DNA of 64,000 nt from NCBI RefSeq assembly GCF_030063185.1, contig NZ_JASISP010000007.1, forward strand, positions 62,001 to 126,000. Direction: 5' to 3'. The position numbers and the translations under genes were made by a program. Positions 9,605-19,202 of the stretch are shown piece after piece. The notes below the pieces were generated by a model. It did not search any database. It was not told where the DNA came from and was given only the letters and a program-made list of their open reading frames with translations. Every line of letters starts with the position of its first letter. The first letter of the stretch is position 1. The DNA is from Arthrobacter sp. H35-D1 (GTDB lineage Bacteria > Actinomycetota > Actinomycetes > Actinomycetales > Micrococcaceae).

Positions 9605-9684
9605 TTGGGCAAGCCAGCAGGCATTCCAGGAATTGAGGCGGATGCCTCACGCCACGGTGCAGATTCCGGAACGATACTGGGGAC

Positions 9685-10401
9685 ATGAAAACTACACCAC
9701 GACAATCAGTCACTGCAGCTGCAGCCGGCCCACGACTCGTCCAAGGGGCCGACGAACGATTCACCGGGTACGGGGTGATGGGAGTGCCCTACGCCAGCGG
9801 GCACTATCTAGTCCTTCGGGACATGCTGGCGAGCTCACTTGGTACGGCGTGCCGGTCGATCTGGCATCGAGATCCGACCGGACGGTGGACTACCTTCACG
9901 ACAGCAGATCCGGCTGTTAGTTGTCCTCGCTACTTCGGCTCGGTGGCCGAGGTCGAACAAGTCCCCTCGATAGTGGTCAGCTGGCGGGACGATTGGAGGG
10001 TCCACGCCACCATGGGCACCCGCCTCTCGTGGCGGCTAGCTCTGAAGGCGACATCGGCGACCCGTGCCATGACGACGATGGGCGCCGTGATGCCGCAGCG
10101 TGCCTGGAACAGTGACGCTGTGCTGGGCTCGATGGGACCGATGGCGGGCGGTGTCCTGCGCTCCGGGCGGGTCCGGCTGCACGGACGCACCCCCAACGGC
10201 CAAGGCTTCAAAGCAGCGCCACTTCAAGTGTGGCGAGTCATTGACGGAGACGCCGAGTTGGACGGAACCAGTCTGGGTGCCCTGGGTCCGTTGGCCGAAC
10301 AATCCCGGCTTGGCGACTTTTGGCTTCCCCAGCGGGGCCTGTTCTTCGTTGGCCAGGCACGGTTCACCGCCTCGGCGGCCACTGCGCCCGTGAATGGCTG
10401 A
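9685..10401 (+). CDS. Conserved hypothetical protein (238 aa)
   Basis: A GGGGAC site lies immediately before ATG 9685. The product is soluble, without a signal peptide or membrane segment. Recognisable stretches are ADERFTGYGVMGVPYASGHY near residues 23-42 and FGSVAEVEQVPSIVVSWRDD near residues 84-103. This type of protein occurs in Arthrobacter and mycobacteria as an unassigned protein with a beta-rich, lipocalin-like or hydroxyneurosporene-dehydrogenase-like feel, but I cannot assign a function. It stands in front of the HD-GYP-LuxR gene with a 114-bp gap, so co-transcription is possible but not shown. Confidence 0.7.
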   Translation: MKTTPRQSVTAAAAGPRLVQGADERFTGYGVMGVPYASGHYLVLRDMLASSLGTACRSIWHRDPTGRWTTFTTADPAVSCPRYFGSVAEVEQVPSIVVSWRDDWRVHATMGTRLSWRLALKATSATRAMTTMGAVMPQRAWNSDAVLGSMGPMAGGVLRSGRVRLHGRTPNGQGFKAAPLQVWRVIDGDAELDGTSLGALGPLAEQSRLGDFWLPQRGLFFVGQARFTASAATAPVNG

Positions 10402-10515
10402 ACGCGGAAACAAACTTCAACGGGGCCCTGGAAGTGTGGTCTGGACCCGGACGCTGCAGGAGAACTTTGATGAACTTCGAACTCCCAGTGGAGTTGCACG
10501 GGCGTAAAATGAATC

Positions 10516-12114
10516 ATGACGAGTCCGGCGAAAAACGGCGGCGAAGATCATCCCCGCCGGGTCGAAGTACTGGCAGGGCTTTCCGTCGCGATCGATCTGG
10601 GCCTGGGCCAACCCGCTGAGCACATGCTTCGCTCGGCAACGATCGCCTGTCGGCTTGCCGACCGGCTCGGGTTGGATCGTGAGCAGCTGCGCACCGTCTA
10701 CTACGCCACGTTGGTGATGTGGATCGGTTGCCACGCCGACTCCCAAGAGTACGCCCGCTGGTTCGGTGACGACATCGCGGTCCGGCGCGAATCCTATCTG
10801 GTCGACTGGTCCGGCCTGCCCTACATGTTTTTCCTGCTTGGCAATGTCGGCAAGGGTGAACCGCTGCCGCAGCGGCTGAAGGTGATGGGCACGCTCTTCC
10901 GGGACGCCCGCGGACAGCTGGCGAAACTGATTCATTCGCACTGCGCATCGGCGGCAGTCCTGGCTGCGCACATCGGCCTGTCACAGGAGGTTGCCAACGC
11001 ACTCGCCTACACCTTCGAACGGTACGACGGCGAAGGGCTGCCGGTCGGTGCTTCAGGGGACATGATCCCCATCGAGATGAGGATCGCGCAGTTCGCCGAC
11101 ACGGCCGAGGTGCACCACCGGATGTACGGACTGGACGCGGTGACGGCGATGGCTCGCAGCAGGCGCGGAGGCCACTTCGACCCCGCCGTGGTCGACGCCG
11201 TGCTAGCCTCCCCTGAAGGGATCTTTGCCGCCTCTCCGCACGGGGATGTGTGGGAGGAAGCCCTCGGCCACGCGCCCGACCCGGAGGTGCGGATGAACAA
11301 CGGCGACTTCGACCGGCTGGTCTGCGCGATCGGCGACTTCGTCGATCTCAAGTGCCCGTTCACGCTGGGCCACTCACGGGCAGTGGCGACACTCTCGGCG
11401 TCGGCCGGCAAGCAGCTGGGCCTGGGTGCCGCGGAGATCCGCACGCTCCAACAGGCGGGACATCTGCATGACCTCGGCAGGCTCGGGGTCTCCAACCAAG
11501 TGTGGTCCAAGCCCGGCGAGCTGAGTCCCTCGGAGTGGGAGCGGGTGCGGCTGCACCCCTACCTGACCGAGCGTGTTCTGGACCGGATCCCCGGGCTGGC
11601 CGATGTGCGCACCGTAGCCCGTGCGCACCATGAGCATCTCGACGGCACCGGGTACCAGCGCGGGGCCGTGGGTTCGATGCTCGGGCGCAGCGAGCGTATC
11701 CTCGCCGCAGCTGTGGCCTACCAGTCGGCGTTGGAGCCACGGCCGTACCGCGAAGCGATGAACCCCGAGCAGGCGAAGAAGCGGTTGCTGGGCCGGAGTG
11801 CGTCCGGGTTGCTCGATCCCGATTGTGTGGAAGCGATCCTCAGCGTCGCTGGGCACCGCACGCCCACGCCCAGGCTCCGGCTCCGGCGAGATGACCTGCT
11901 TACCTCACGCGAACGCGAGGTCCTGGGACTGGTCTCCCGCGGATACTCCAACCGCGAGATCGCCCGCCGGTTGTTCCTGAGTGAAAAAACCGTCCGCAAC
12001 CACGTTGAACGAACCTACACGAAGGTCGGGGCGAGCAACCGGGTCGGAGCGAGCCTCTATGCGCTCCAGCACGGCTTGGCCGCGCCGCTGAACGAAGCGG
12101 ACGCGGGATTCTGA
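10516..12114 (+). CDS. HD-GYP domain protein with C-terminal LuxR helix-turn-helix
   Basis: The 532-residue protein has two metal-dependent phosphohydrolase-like regions followed by a DNA-binding domain. The first region (about 1-235) has a degenerate FERYDGEGLPVG motif. The second (about 285-440) has the HD pair in GHLHDLGRLGV and the extended HHEHLDGTGYQRG motif typical of HD-GYP proteins, with the second P replaced. Residues about 460-520 are a LuxR HTH: LTSREREVLGLVSRGYSNRE and SEKTVRNHVERTYTKVGASN. HD-GYP domains often hydrolyse cyclic dinucleotides. Joined to a LuxR domain it may act as a ligand-sensing transcription regulator. No receiver domain is present. It ends 14 bp before the convergent second LAL gene. 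Confidence 0.82.
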   Translation: MTSPAKNGGEDHPRRVEVLAGLSVAIDLGLGQPAEHMLRSATIACRLADRLGLDREQLRTVYYATLVMWIGCHADSQEYARWFGDDIAVRRESYLVDWSGLPYMFFLLGNVGKGEPLPQRLKVMGTLFRDARGQLAKLIHSHCASAAVLAAHIGLSQEVANALAYTFERYDGEGLPVGASGDMIPIEMRIAQFADTAEVHHRMYGLDAVTAMARSRRGGHFDPAVVDAVLASPEGIFAASPHGDVWEEALGHAPDPEVRMNNGDFDRLVCAIGDFVDLKCPFTLGHSRAVATLSASAGKQLGLGAAEIRTLQQAGHLHDLGRLGVSNQVWSKPGELSPSEWERVRLHPYLTERVLDRIPGLADVRTVARAHHEHLDGTGYQRGAVGSMLGRSERILAAAVAYQSALEPRPYREAMNPEQAKKRLLGRSASGLLDPDCVEAILSVAGHRTPTPRLRLRRDDLLTSREREVLGLVSRGYSNREIARRLFLSEKTVRNHVERTYTKVGASNRVGASLYALQHGLAAPLNEADAGF

Positions 12115-12127
12115 AGATCACCATCTG

Positions 12128-15056
12128 TCAGCCAACGCCCGGGATTCCCCCAGCTGTGCCACTGGCTGGCAGGGTCGCCAGACGCGAGAGGTCCAGCCGA
12201 TTCGAGGTTCCCGTTTTACGCAACAGGTTGGAGATGTGTGAGCTCACCGTTTTCTCGCTGATCACCAGGGCCCGTGCAATTTCACTATAGGTTCGTCCGG
12301 CGACAACGTAGTGAAGAATTTCCCGTTCCCGCGGTGTGAGTCCCGGCAGCTCGGCGTGGGCGCCCTGTGGTGTCCCTGCAGCCGGAAGGGTGATGTTGAT
12401 CCGGGCCCGGGCAGCAAATGCAACCAGCTGCGTCCGAATGGACTCGGCATGAAGGTCCTCGGCGAGCACCAGGCCGCGCCGCAGGAAGGACTTGGCCTGC
12501 TCGCGTTGGCCGTGTCCGTGCAACAGCAGCGATGCCACGGTCCGCCAGCAGGAGTAGGCCTCTTCCCACGGAAGCGTGGCTGCTCGGCAGGCGTCGGCGG
12601 CGCAGGTCCAGTCCTTGGCATTGTTGGCGCTGTTGCGGGCGCGGCCCACCTCGGCGATGTAGAGCTGGTTGAAGGCTGTAACCTGCAGGTCATATAATTC
12701 GGTGCCGTCGCCAGGTTCCCGGAGTGCGGCCGGAAAGCGACGCACGAGCTCGTCAACGAGTACCATGATGCCGTCCGCGGGGGCGGAAGCATCGTGGGCA
12801 TGCTGGATGCGGTCGGCGAGGGATCGGGCCGCAAGGGGAATGAGCCATTCGCACATGGTCGGCTTCATGCCAGTGGCGGTGGCGCCATTCATGGCGGCAG
12901 CGTAGGCGGCCTCGGGGTTTCCGGCCCCCAGCCAGACCTCGGCGCGGATGGCATCGAAGTTCATATTGATGAAGTCGGAAGTATGTGCGTAGAGCTCTTC
13001 CGCCCGGGCAAGGTGCGCCTGAGCCTCCACCTGACGGCCCTGCCAGAGGGCTAGACGCGCGGCCGACAACCGGGCGGCAACATCGCCGATGGTGCCGGGG
13101 TCCGATCCCAGTGCCACTCGCAGGGCCTGCTCACATCCTCGCCAGCGGCCGATGGCCAAATAGCTGTCCCCCTCTTGTGCGGCGATTTTCGCGATATAGA
13201 CGTGCGGCGCCCCGACCGTCGCCAGCTGTTGCCGCGCCTTGTGCATGAGGTTGGCGAACTGCTCGCTGGTCCACGTCTCGGTGGCATTGGCATGCCACAT
13301 CGCGGCGTGGACAAAGGCCCAAAAGTCCCGAGCCTGCGCAGCGGCCGCCATGGCCTCGAGCCCCCAAGCCAGGGCCGACAGTGAGTTGCCTTTGATCACC
13401 GAGGCCATGACATTTGCCGTGAGTGCGTAAGAAAGTGCGCGGGGGTTGCCAGCAGCGCGGGCAATGGTGAGCGCTCGGGTTGCGTGGCTTCCGGCGTCGG
13501 GCTTGTCTTTCCACAGCTCGACGTGGGCAAGTTCAGCCAGTGCCAGTGCATATTGCCAGCTGGACTGGTCTGCGCTGGCGTGCCGGAGGGCCTCGCGCAT
13601 GTCTTCGACGGTCATAAAGGACCGTCCCGTGGAAAAGAGCAGGTGCGTCCGGCGCACCAGCAGTTCGGCTGCATCCAATGGCTGGGCGCCGACGTCGATC
13701 CTTGCCAGCAGTTCCTGTACCGCGGTCAGTTCCTCCTCCAGTGCCCCAGTCGTCTCTGCGGCAGCGCGCAGCCTGGACCACAACTCCAGCTCGCTTTCAT
13801 GCGCCTCTGGCACAGCTTTACGAAGAGCGACGGCGCGGCGGAGCAGGCGCAGCATCTCTGCCGCACCTCCGGCATCCCCCGCAGCAGTGGAAGCGCGCAG
13901 GGCCCACCGGTAAGCATCGGCTGTGTGACCTGCGCTGTAATAGTGATCCGCCAGCGCCACCAGTGACTCAAAGTTCGGTGTATTCTCAGCGTTGATCTGG
14001 TCCTGCTGGTGGGCGGCGAAGGCTGCGTGCCAGCTTTGCCGCCCGTCCGCGTCCTGCTCCTGCTCGAGGATCTCGACGATCAGCGGATGGTGAAACCACC
14101 AGTGCGTTCCGTCCGCGCCGCACTCCGCGATACCCGCATCGGCTGCCTCTTTCAGGAGCGCGAGGACGTTCTCCTGGCTTCTTTGTGGATGTGCGACGGC
14201 GGCGAGATCCTGAGCGCGTAGTGGCCGGCCACCAACAGCCATGAGCGCGGTGAGCTGCCGGGCTTCGGGGGAGAGGCTACGCCAGGACCGCAGCTCTCAG
14301 GTCCAGGGGCAGCTTCGGAGGCAGGTGCCGGGCCTCCGGAGGAATGCCCGAAACCAGCAGGCGGTTCAGGTAGGCGTTTCCTGCGGTGTGGGTGAAGATC
14401 TCCTGCAGCAAGGTCTGGTGCGGGGGAGCGCCCAGTAGATGTGAGACTTGGGCTCCGGTGTCCAAGCGGTCCAAAGGTCCCAGTGCCATCCAATGGATTC
14501 GAGGCATGCGCCGGATGTCGGCGAGCCAGCGCTGCAATGGGTGGCCCTCGCCGACTTCGCCACTGCGCAAGGTGGCGACGATGCCCAGGCGCCGTTCGGG
14601 TGGCCCGGCGATGAGGTACATCAGTACATCCAGGGTGCTCTGGTCCGCCCATTGCAGATCGTCAATCACCAGCACCACCGGCCGGAGCAAGCAGAGCTCG
14701 TCCAGCCAGTCGTCAATCCTGCCCGGCACGTCATGGGACGCCTCACCGGCAGTTCTCAGCGTGGGGTAAGCAACGCCGTCGAACTGTGGGGCCCGGCGAA
14801 ATGCCGATCGGAGGGCCAAGAACGGGACCGTCATTGACGCCAACGGCAGACAAGCCCCGGCGAGAACCCAGGCCGGGGAGTGAAGGGAAGCGCAGGCGCG
14901 TTGCACGAGTGCCGTCTTTCCGACGCCGGGGTCCCCGGAGACCACCAGCGTTCCTGCCGTCCCGGTGCAGACGCTGGCCAGAAAGGCGCCTGCTGCAGCC
15001 AGTTCCGTCGCCCGCCCCACGAGGTCGGGATCAATCGCCTCCACGTTTTGGCTCAC
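12128..15056 (-). pseudogene. Second LAL-type LuxR regulator, split by one frameshift
   Basis: The 5' part (from GTG 15056, weak GGGAA site) begins with VGRATELAAAGAFLASV and contains Walker A SGDPGVGKTALVQRA and Walker B VVLVIDDLQWAD, an AAA_16-type STAND ATPase. It stops at 14277 just after PLDLRAAVLA. The next frame continues at once with SLSPEARQLTALMAVGG, the expected sequence, runs through a long helical repeat region and ends with a LuxR HTH (LTPREREILHYVVAGRTYSE, SEKTVSSHISNLLRKTGTSN). A single-base change at about 14278-14290 restores one protein of about 975 residues, normal for LAL regulators. The open frame extends upstream to 15350 but lacks domain sequence there. It is transcribed away from the small secreted protein gene. 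Confidence 0.78.
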
Positions 15057-15201
15057 TTTACAAGTTTCCCACAGCTGTGCCAGAAGGGAGGGAATCTGAG
15101 GGCTTTTGTTGGATTTCTGAGGGGGAAGCCCCGATGCGTCGAGGGCGGTCCGGGGAGGACTGTAGAGGTATCGCAAAAGACACTCAATGAAAGGCAAGAC
15201 C

Positions 15202-15438
15202 ATGAATGCAACACATCGGGCATTGCGTCCGGCGAGCATTGCAGTCGCAGCCCTGCTGATGTCCCTCACCGTCCCAGCCACGGCAAATGCTCGCCAGGAT
15301 CCCGGAACACTGGAAGGCACGGTGACGGTTGTAACCAACCAACACTGCAAGCAGACCAGGATCGGAACTCAATTTGTCCGCTGCGACGCTCTCACCGGCG
15401 CAGGGGCCGCTGCCCCGTCTTGGGTCCCGGAGAGCTAA
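15202..15438 (+). CDS. Small secreted protein
   Basis: The product is 78 residues from ATG 15202, which has AAAGG about 8 bases upstream; ATG 15187 in the same frame lacks such a site. An N-terminal signal peptide (RALRPASIAVAALLMSLTVP, then ATANA-RQ as likely cleavage) is followed by about 50 residues of mature protein with two cysteines (HCKQT and VRCDA), which could form a disulfide. No family is recognised. It is divergent from the second LAL regulator and could be its target. A strong hairpin follows the stop. Confidence 0.65.
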   Translation: MNATHRALRPASIAVAALLMSLTVPATANARQDPGTLEGTVTVVTNQHCKQTRIGTQFVRCDALTGAGAAAPSWVPES

Positions 15439-15450
15439 GCAATCCGACGC

Positions 15451-15487
15451 CCGTCCGGCGGGGCGCGCCAAGGCCGCCGCCGGACGG
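15451..15487 (+). terminator. Strong GC-rich hairpin downstream of the small secreted protein gene
   Basis: A perfect 11-bp stem (15451-15461 with 15477-15487) encloses a 15-base loop, starting 12 bases after the stop codon. No U-tract follows, as is usual for actinobacterial terminators. Confidence 0.7.
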
Positions 15488-15608
15488 ACGAGGGTTTGAA
15501 TGCCGTGGAAAGTCGCTCCCGGGCCAGTCGCATTTACGGCGCCGCGACCTCCGCCCCACAGGGAAACGGAAACTTTTTCGTCCGGCTGGGGAGGCCACCG
15601 GACGGCTG

Positions 15609-16262
15609 TCATGCGCGGGGATGTGTAAGTGCGGTCAGCGTGTCGGTGATGAGCGACCGGTGCGCGGAGGCAGACCAGCCGTGGGTCCTGCGAAGGTGCA
15701 CGATGGTGTCTGCGCAGAGCAGCACATCAGTGAGGATAGCGAGGCGTTCAGGGTTGAAGTCCTCCGTGATGAGGCCATCGGCGGCAGCATCGTCCCAGAA
15801 CGACCTGCACAGCCCGCTGGTGGCGCGGCGTCCGGCCTGGGCGGCTTCGGCGAGCTCCCGTTCGAGACCCTCAGCCTGGGCGGCCACTTCGAACAGAGCC
15901 CCTGCACGGCCCGCGATGCCCACTGAGAGGTCGGCGAAGCTCGCAATCCGTTCGGCCAAGGTATCGGCTGTCATCGCGTCGTGCGTCCGGGCGCGGTGGG
16001 CGAGATCGATTGGCTCTGCGTCTCCCACGAGGGCGTGGTCCACCACACGCTTGAAAAGGGCTGCTTTCGTCCCGAAACGGATGTAGACGGTGCGGGCAGC
16101 GACTCCGGCGTGCTCGGCGATCTGCGCAAGAGTGGTGGCAACGTAACCCTGATCGAGAAAAAGCGCACCGGCGGCCTCGATGAGCCGGGCCTCGGTCCGG
16201 GCCACCCGCATGGCTCTCAGGTCTGGAGTGGGCTGGGATTGCCGCTTGACGTTTTCACTCAT
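15609..16262 (-). CDS. TetR family transcriptional regulator
   Basis: The 217-residue protein has the TetR N-terminal HTH: TEARLIEAAGALFLDQGYVA then VAARTVYIRFGTKAALFKRV. The C-terminal ligand domain is helical and unassigned. It is divergently transcribed from the VOC-family gene at 16318, with only 55 bp between starts. That gap holds two copies of a CAGT-N3-ACTG operator-like element. Autoregulation and repression of the VOC gene are therefore likely. Confidence 0.9.
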   Translation of the reverse strand: MSENVKRQSQPTPDLRAMRVARTEARLIEAAGALFLDQGYVATTLAQIAEHAGVAARTVYIRFGTKAALFKRVVDHALVGDAEPIDLAHRARTHDAMTADTLAERIASFADLSVGIAGRAGALFEVAAQAEGLERELAEAAQAGRRATSGLCRSFWDDAAADGLITEDFNPERLAILTDVLLCADTIVHLRRTHGWSASAHRSLITDTLTALTHPRA

Positions 16263-16266
16263 AAGT

Positions 16267-16300
16267 TGCAGTATAACTGTATAGATGCAGTTGAACTGTA
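16267..16300. promoter_or_regulatory. Paired operator for the divergent TetR/VOC genes
   Basis: Two near-identical 15-bp elements, TGCAGTATAACTGTA and TGCAGTTGAACTGTA, contain the dyads CAGTATAACTG (16269-16279) and CAGTTGAACTG (16288-16298). Their starts are 19 bp apart, about two helical turns, as for cooperative TetR-family binding. The first overlaps a TATAACT sequence that could be part of a -10 element. Confidence 0.7.
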
Positions 16301-16317
16301 GTTAGAGAGGTTTTGCG

Positions 16318-16830
16318 ATGATTCCGACACTATCCGGGGTGCACCACCTCAAGCTGCCCGTCTCAGATTTGGACCAGTCCATCCGTTGGTACGGCTCTCG
16401 GCTCGGCTATCACGTTGTCATCGAGTTCCGCGAACACGGCCGACTCACTGGCGTCGCAATGGCGCATCCCGACGGCGGGCCCGACTTCGCGCTGAACCTG
16501 AAGCCGGACCGGGCGCTTGCGTCGGCAGGATTCGACTACTTCTCGATAGGAGTGCCAGACCGGGAAAGGATCGAGGCATTGGCGACCCACCTCAGCAGCC
16601 TTGGTGAAAAACATGCCGGGGTTCACTTCGCCACGATCGGATGGATCCTGCCGATGCTGCACGACCCCGACGGCCACGAGATTCGCTTCTACTCGATGGA
16701 ATCCCACACCGAGATCGACACGGCTTCGCCATTGGTCATCGACGACGCCGTTGCGAGCGCCCAGGCCAATGAGAAGCTGTGGCGTGCCGATCTGGCCGCG
16801 TCCCAAAGCCCAAGGCGTGGGACGCCGTGA
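16318..16830 (+). CDS. VOC (glyoxalase/bleomycin resistance) family protein
   Basis: The 170-residue protein is a single glyoxalase-fold unit. It starts SGVHHLKLPVSDLDQSIRWY, with the first metal-ligand histidine in HH, and ends with LHDPDGHEIRFYSME, which carries the C-terminal ligand glutamate. These are the typical VOC metal ligands, so a metal-dependent isomerase, dioxygenase or lyase acting on a small toxic or phenolic compound is likely. It is divergent from a TetR regulator that probably responds to the substrate. The tail after residue 145 is extra. Substrate unknown. Confidence 0.85.
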   Translation: MIPTLSGVHHLKLPVSDLDQSIRWYGSRLGYHVVIEFREHGRLTGVAMAHPDGGPDFALNLKPDRALASAGFDYFSIGVPDRERIEALATHLSSLGEKHAGVHFATIGWILPMLHDPDGHEIRFYSMESHTEIDTASPLVIDDAVASAQANEKLWRADLAASQSPRRGTP

Positions 16831-16876
16831 ACGGCACGGCACAGCTCGTCGTTCCCTCGGCGGCTGCTGAACCCGG

Positions 16877-17896
16877 TTATGGCTGCAGGAGCACCTTGAT
16901 GGCGCGCCGTTCGTCCATGGCTTTGTAAGCCTCGGCTGCCTCGTGCAGGGGCAGCGTGAGGTCGAAGACTTTTCCAGGGTTGATTTTGCGATCCCAAATC
17001 AGCGCGATGAGTTCGGGAAGGAAGCGACGCACGGGCGCCGGCCCACCGTGCAGGTGGATCGTTGCGGAAAACAGTTCCTTGCCGGGAAGCTCAACGTCAT
17101 GTGAGACGCCGACAAAGCCGACGTGACCGCCAGGGCGGGCAGAGCGCATGGCCTGCAACATGGACTCTTGGGTGCCAACGGCCTCGATCACCGAGTGGGC
17201 TCCGAGACCGCCGGTGAGTTCCTTGATTTTCGCAACGCCCGCTTCCCCGCGTTCTGCGACAATGTCGGTGGCACCGAACTCGCGTGCCAGCGACTGCCGG
17301 TCGGCGTGGCGCGACATCGCGATGATCCGTTCGGCGCCAAGCTGCTTGGCGGACAGGATTCCCAGGAGGCCAACGGCCCCGTCTCCAACAACGGCGACAG
17401 TTTTGCCTGGTCCAACCTCGGCGGCGACGGCCGCGAACCAGCCGGTGCCCAAAACATCCGAGGCCGCCAACAAGGACGGGATCAAGTCCGCATCGGGCAT
17501 CCCGGGCGTCGCCACGAGGGTGCCGTCGGCGTGCGGGATGCGAGCAAATTCGGCCTGGGTACCGATGCCTCCCATGGGATAAACATGGACGCAGCGGGAC
17601 TGGTATCCAGCCTGGCAGATTTCACACGTGTTGTCCGAAGCCATGAAGGAGCCCACCACGAAGTCGCCGGGCTTGACGGTTTTGACGTCGGGGCCAATTT
17701 CTTCGACCACACCGACGTATTCGTGGCCCATGGGCGCGTCCGCTGCCTCATCTGCACCCCTGTAGGGCCAGAGGTCGGACCCGCACACGCACGACGCCGT
17801 GACGCGGATGATCGCATCGGTGGGTTCGATGATGGTGGGGTGCTCTCGTTCGGCGACGCGCACATCGCCGGGGGCGTGCATGATGACTCCGCGCAT
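16877..17896 (-). CDS. Zinc-dependent alcohol dehydrogenase family protein
   Basis: The 339-residue medium-chain dehydrogenase has the catalytic zinc site CVCGSDLWPYRG with GHEYVGVVEEIG, a cysteine-containing lobe (DNTCEICQAGYQSRCVHVYP) and the Rossmann motif VAVVGDGAVGLLGILSAKQL. Length and order match the zinc-binding dehydrogenases that act on alcohols, aldehydes or quinones with NAD(P). The C-terminus HEAAEAYKAMDERRAIKVLL is typical. It may form a redox unit with the AhpD-like gene 145 bp upstream on the same strand, although that gap could contain its own promoter. Confidence 0.88.
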   Translation of the reverse strand: MRGVIMHAPGDVRVAEREHPTIIEPTDAIIRVTASCVCGSDLWPYRGADEAADAPMGHEYVGVVEEIGPDVKTVKPGDFVVGSFMASDNTCEICQAGYQSRCVHVYPMGGIGTQAEFARIPHADGTLVATPGMPDADLIPSLLAASDVLGTGWFAAVAAEVGPGKTVAVVGDGAVGLLGILSAKQLGAERIIAMSRHADRQSLAREFGATDIVAERGEAGVAKIKELTGGLGAHSVIEAVGTQESMLQAMRSARPGGHVGFVGVSHDVELPGKELFSATIHLHGGPAPVRRFLPELIALIWDRKINPGKVFDLTLPLHEAAEAYKAMDERRAIKVLLQP

Positions 17897-18040
17897 GGTG
17901 GGTCTGCTCCTTGCAGTAGATTTTTTCTGTCAGGACAAGAACACTACCCCCCTGGGCTCTTGTCCTCTTGTCCTCGTGGCCTCACCGGGGGAGACGCTGC
18001 GGGCATTGACCCGCAGCGTGTCCGTCAGGCTGTCCGGCGT

Positions 18041-18403
18041 CTACACGCTGTGGACGTGGGGCCCGGGCTCGTGGGGCACTTCACCGATGGCGTTGAGCGC
18101 GAGCGTGGAGTGGGCATACGCGCCGCCGGCCCGCATTTCTGCCGCCACCCAGATGGCCTCCATGATCTGCTCGGCGCTTGCCCCCTTCCGTTTGGCCATC
18201 TTGCTGTGCCCGGTGATGCAGTAGGGGCACTGAGTCACGTGTGCCACCGCGACGGCGATCAGCTGCTTGGTCCGTTCGTCCAGGGCCCCTTCGGCGAAGA
18301 CCGCCTTGGAGAAGTTCTCGAAAGCCTCTGTGGCACTCGGCGAAAGCTCTTTGCGGCGTTGTGCCACCTCTGGAGTTGCTTGGGGGTAGAGATCCTCTGA
18401 CAT
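18041..18403 (-). CDS. AhpD-like carboxymuconolactone decarboxylase family protein
   Basis: ATG 18403 is chosen over the upstream in-frame ATG 18484 because AAAGGAAAGG lies at the right distance before it. The 120-residue product is one CMD domain with the complete AhpD active site CPYCITGHSKMAKRKG, two cysteines in CxxC spacing and the histidine three residues later. It should act as a small thiol-dependent peroxidase or reductase, normally trimeric. It is upstream of the alcohol dehydrogenase on the same strand and may share transcription. Confidence 0.88.
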   Translation of the reverse strand: MSEDLYPQATPEVAQRRKELSPSATEAFENFSKAVFAEGALDERTKQLIAVAVAHVTQCPYCITGHSKMAKRKGASAEQIMEAIWVAAEMRAGGAYAHSTLALNAIGEVPHEPGPHVHSV

Positions 18404-18538
18404 CGGTTCATCCTTTCCTTTGCGCGGACGCCACAGCAGTGAGACGTCCATTTCCCATCTTACGAAGTTCGTTGTCACCGGCAAGTTAAACTGGCGGCTC
18501 CCGGCAAATTGCTTTGCCCGCCGGCTATTGATGCATCG

Positions 18539-19192
18539 TCAGTCATTGATGCCGCCGACCAGCAGCTCTACCAATCCCTCCTTGAATTTCACGTTTCCCC
18601 CATGGGCAGGGTGCCGCACCTTGGGTGCCGATCCGCCACCGAGAACGATGCTGCGTTGCGCGACGTTGCCCACGGCGACGATGGACTTGATGGCGAACAG
18701 CTCCGCCAGGGCCTGCCAGTGCAAACGGCCGGCGGCACACTGGGCCGCAGTGGGGGCGCGATTGGTCAACGGCAGGCCCGCGCGGTGCGGGTGGAAGGGG
18801 TAAGCGCTCCAGAGCAGCGGAAGGAAGTCCAAGTCCGTCAGCGTCCGCCACATCACGGCTGCGGTTGGCTCGTTCATGATGGTGGGCAGGTCCGACGGAG
18901 CCGCGTAGCCCTCATCCGGCCCGAAGAGGCCGAAGCAGCTGGAACCGTTCCCGAGCAGGAACCTGCGGTCGGTGAAAGGCACGCCGGTGATGCGCATGCC
19001 CCGGTAGCCGGGAGCCTCGCCCAGGAGCAGCACCTTGGGCTCGCGGTCCGCCATCTTGCGCAGGTACTTTTCCAGGTTCAGCCGTCGCAGGGCGTTGTTG
19101 TCCCCGGCACCGTCAAACGGGTTGAAGCTATTCGGCCCGGGATTGGCGGCGGCCAGCTGCTCGATGAAGGATTCAATGGAGCTGGAGTTCAC
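18539..19192 (-). CDS. Uracil-DNA glycosylase superfamily protein
   Basis: The 217-residue product from GTG 19192 carries the UDG-type motif LLLGEAPGYRGMRITGVPFT near residues 54-73 and HPAHGG near residue 200, corresponding to motifs A and B of the fold. A longer open frame starts at 19405 inside pgi and is not needed. It begins 11 bp after the pgi stop on the same strand, so it is the last gene of a gnd-HAD-pgi unit. The expected role is removal of uracil or related damaged bases from DNA. Exact family and substrate range cannot be settled by eye. Confidence 0.8.
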   Translation of the reverse strand: MNSSSIESFIEQLAAANPGPNSFNPFDGAGDNNALRRLNLEKYLRKMADREPKVLLLGEAPGYRGMRITGVPFTDRRFLLGNGSSCFGLFGPDEGYAAPSDLPTIMNEPTAAVMWRTLTDLDFLPLLWSAYPFHPHRAGLPLTNRAPTAAQCAAGRLHWQALAELFAIKSIVAVGNVAQRSIVLGGGSAPKVRHPAHGGNVKFKEGLVELLVGGIND

Positions 19193-19202
19193 ACCCAGGG
19201 TC

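Noticed and set aside
17123-18400. Plus-strand 425-codon frame over alcohol dehydrogenase and AhpD-like genes
   Set aside because: Spans two clear minus-strand genes and their gap; no recognisable domain.
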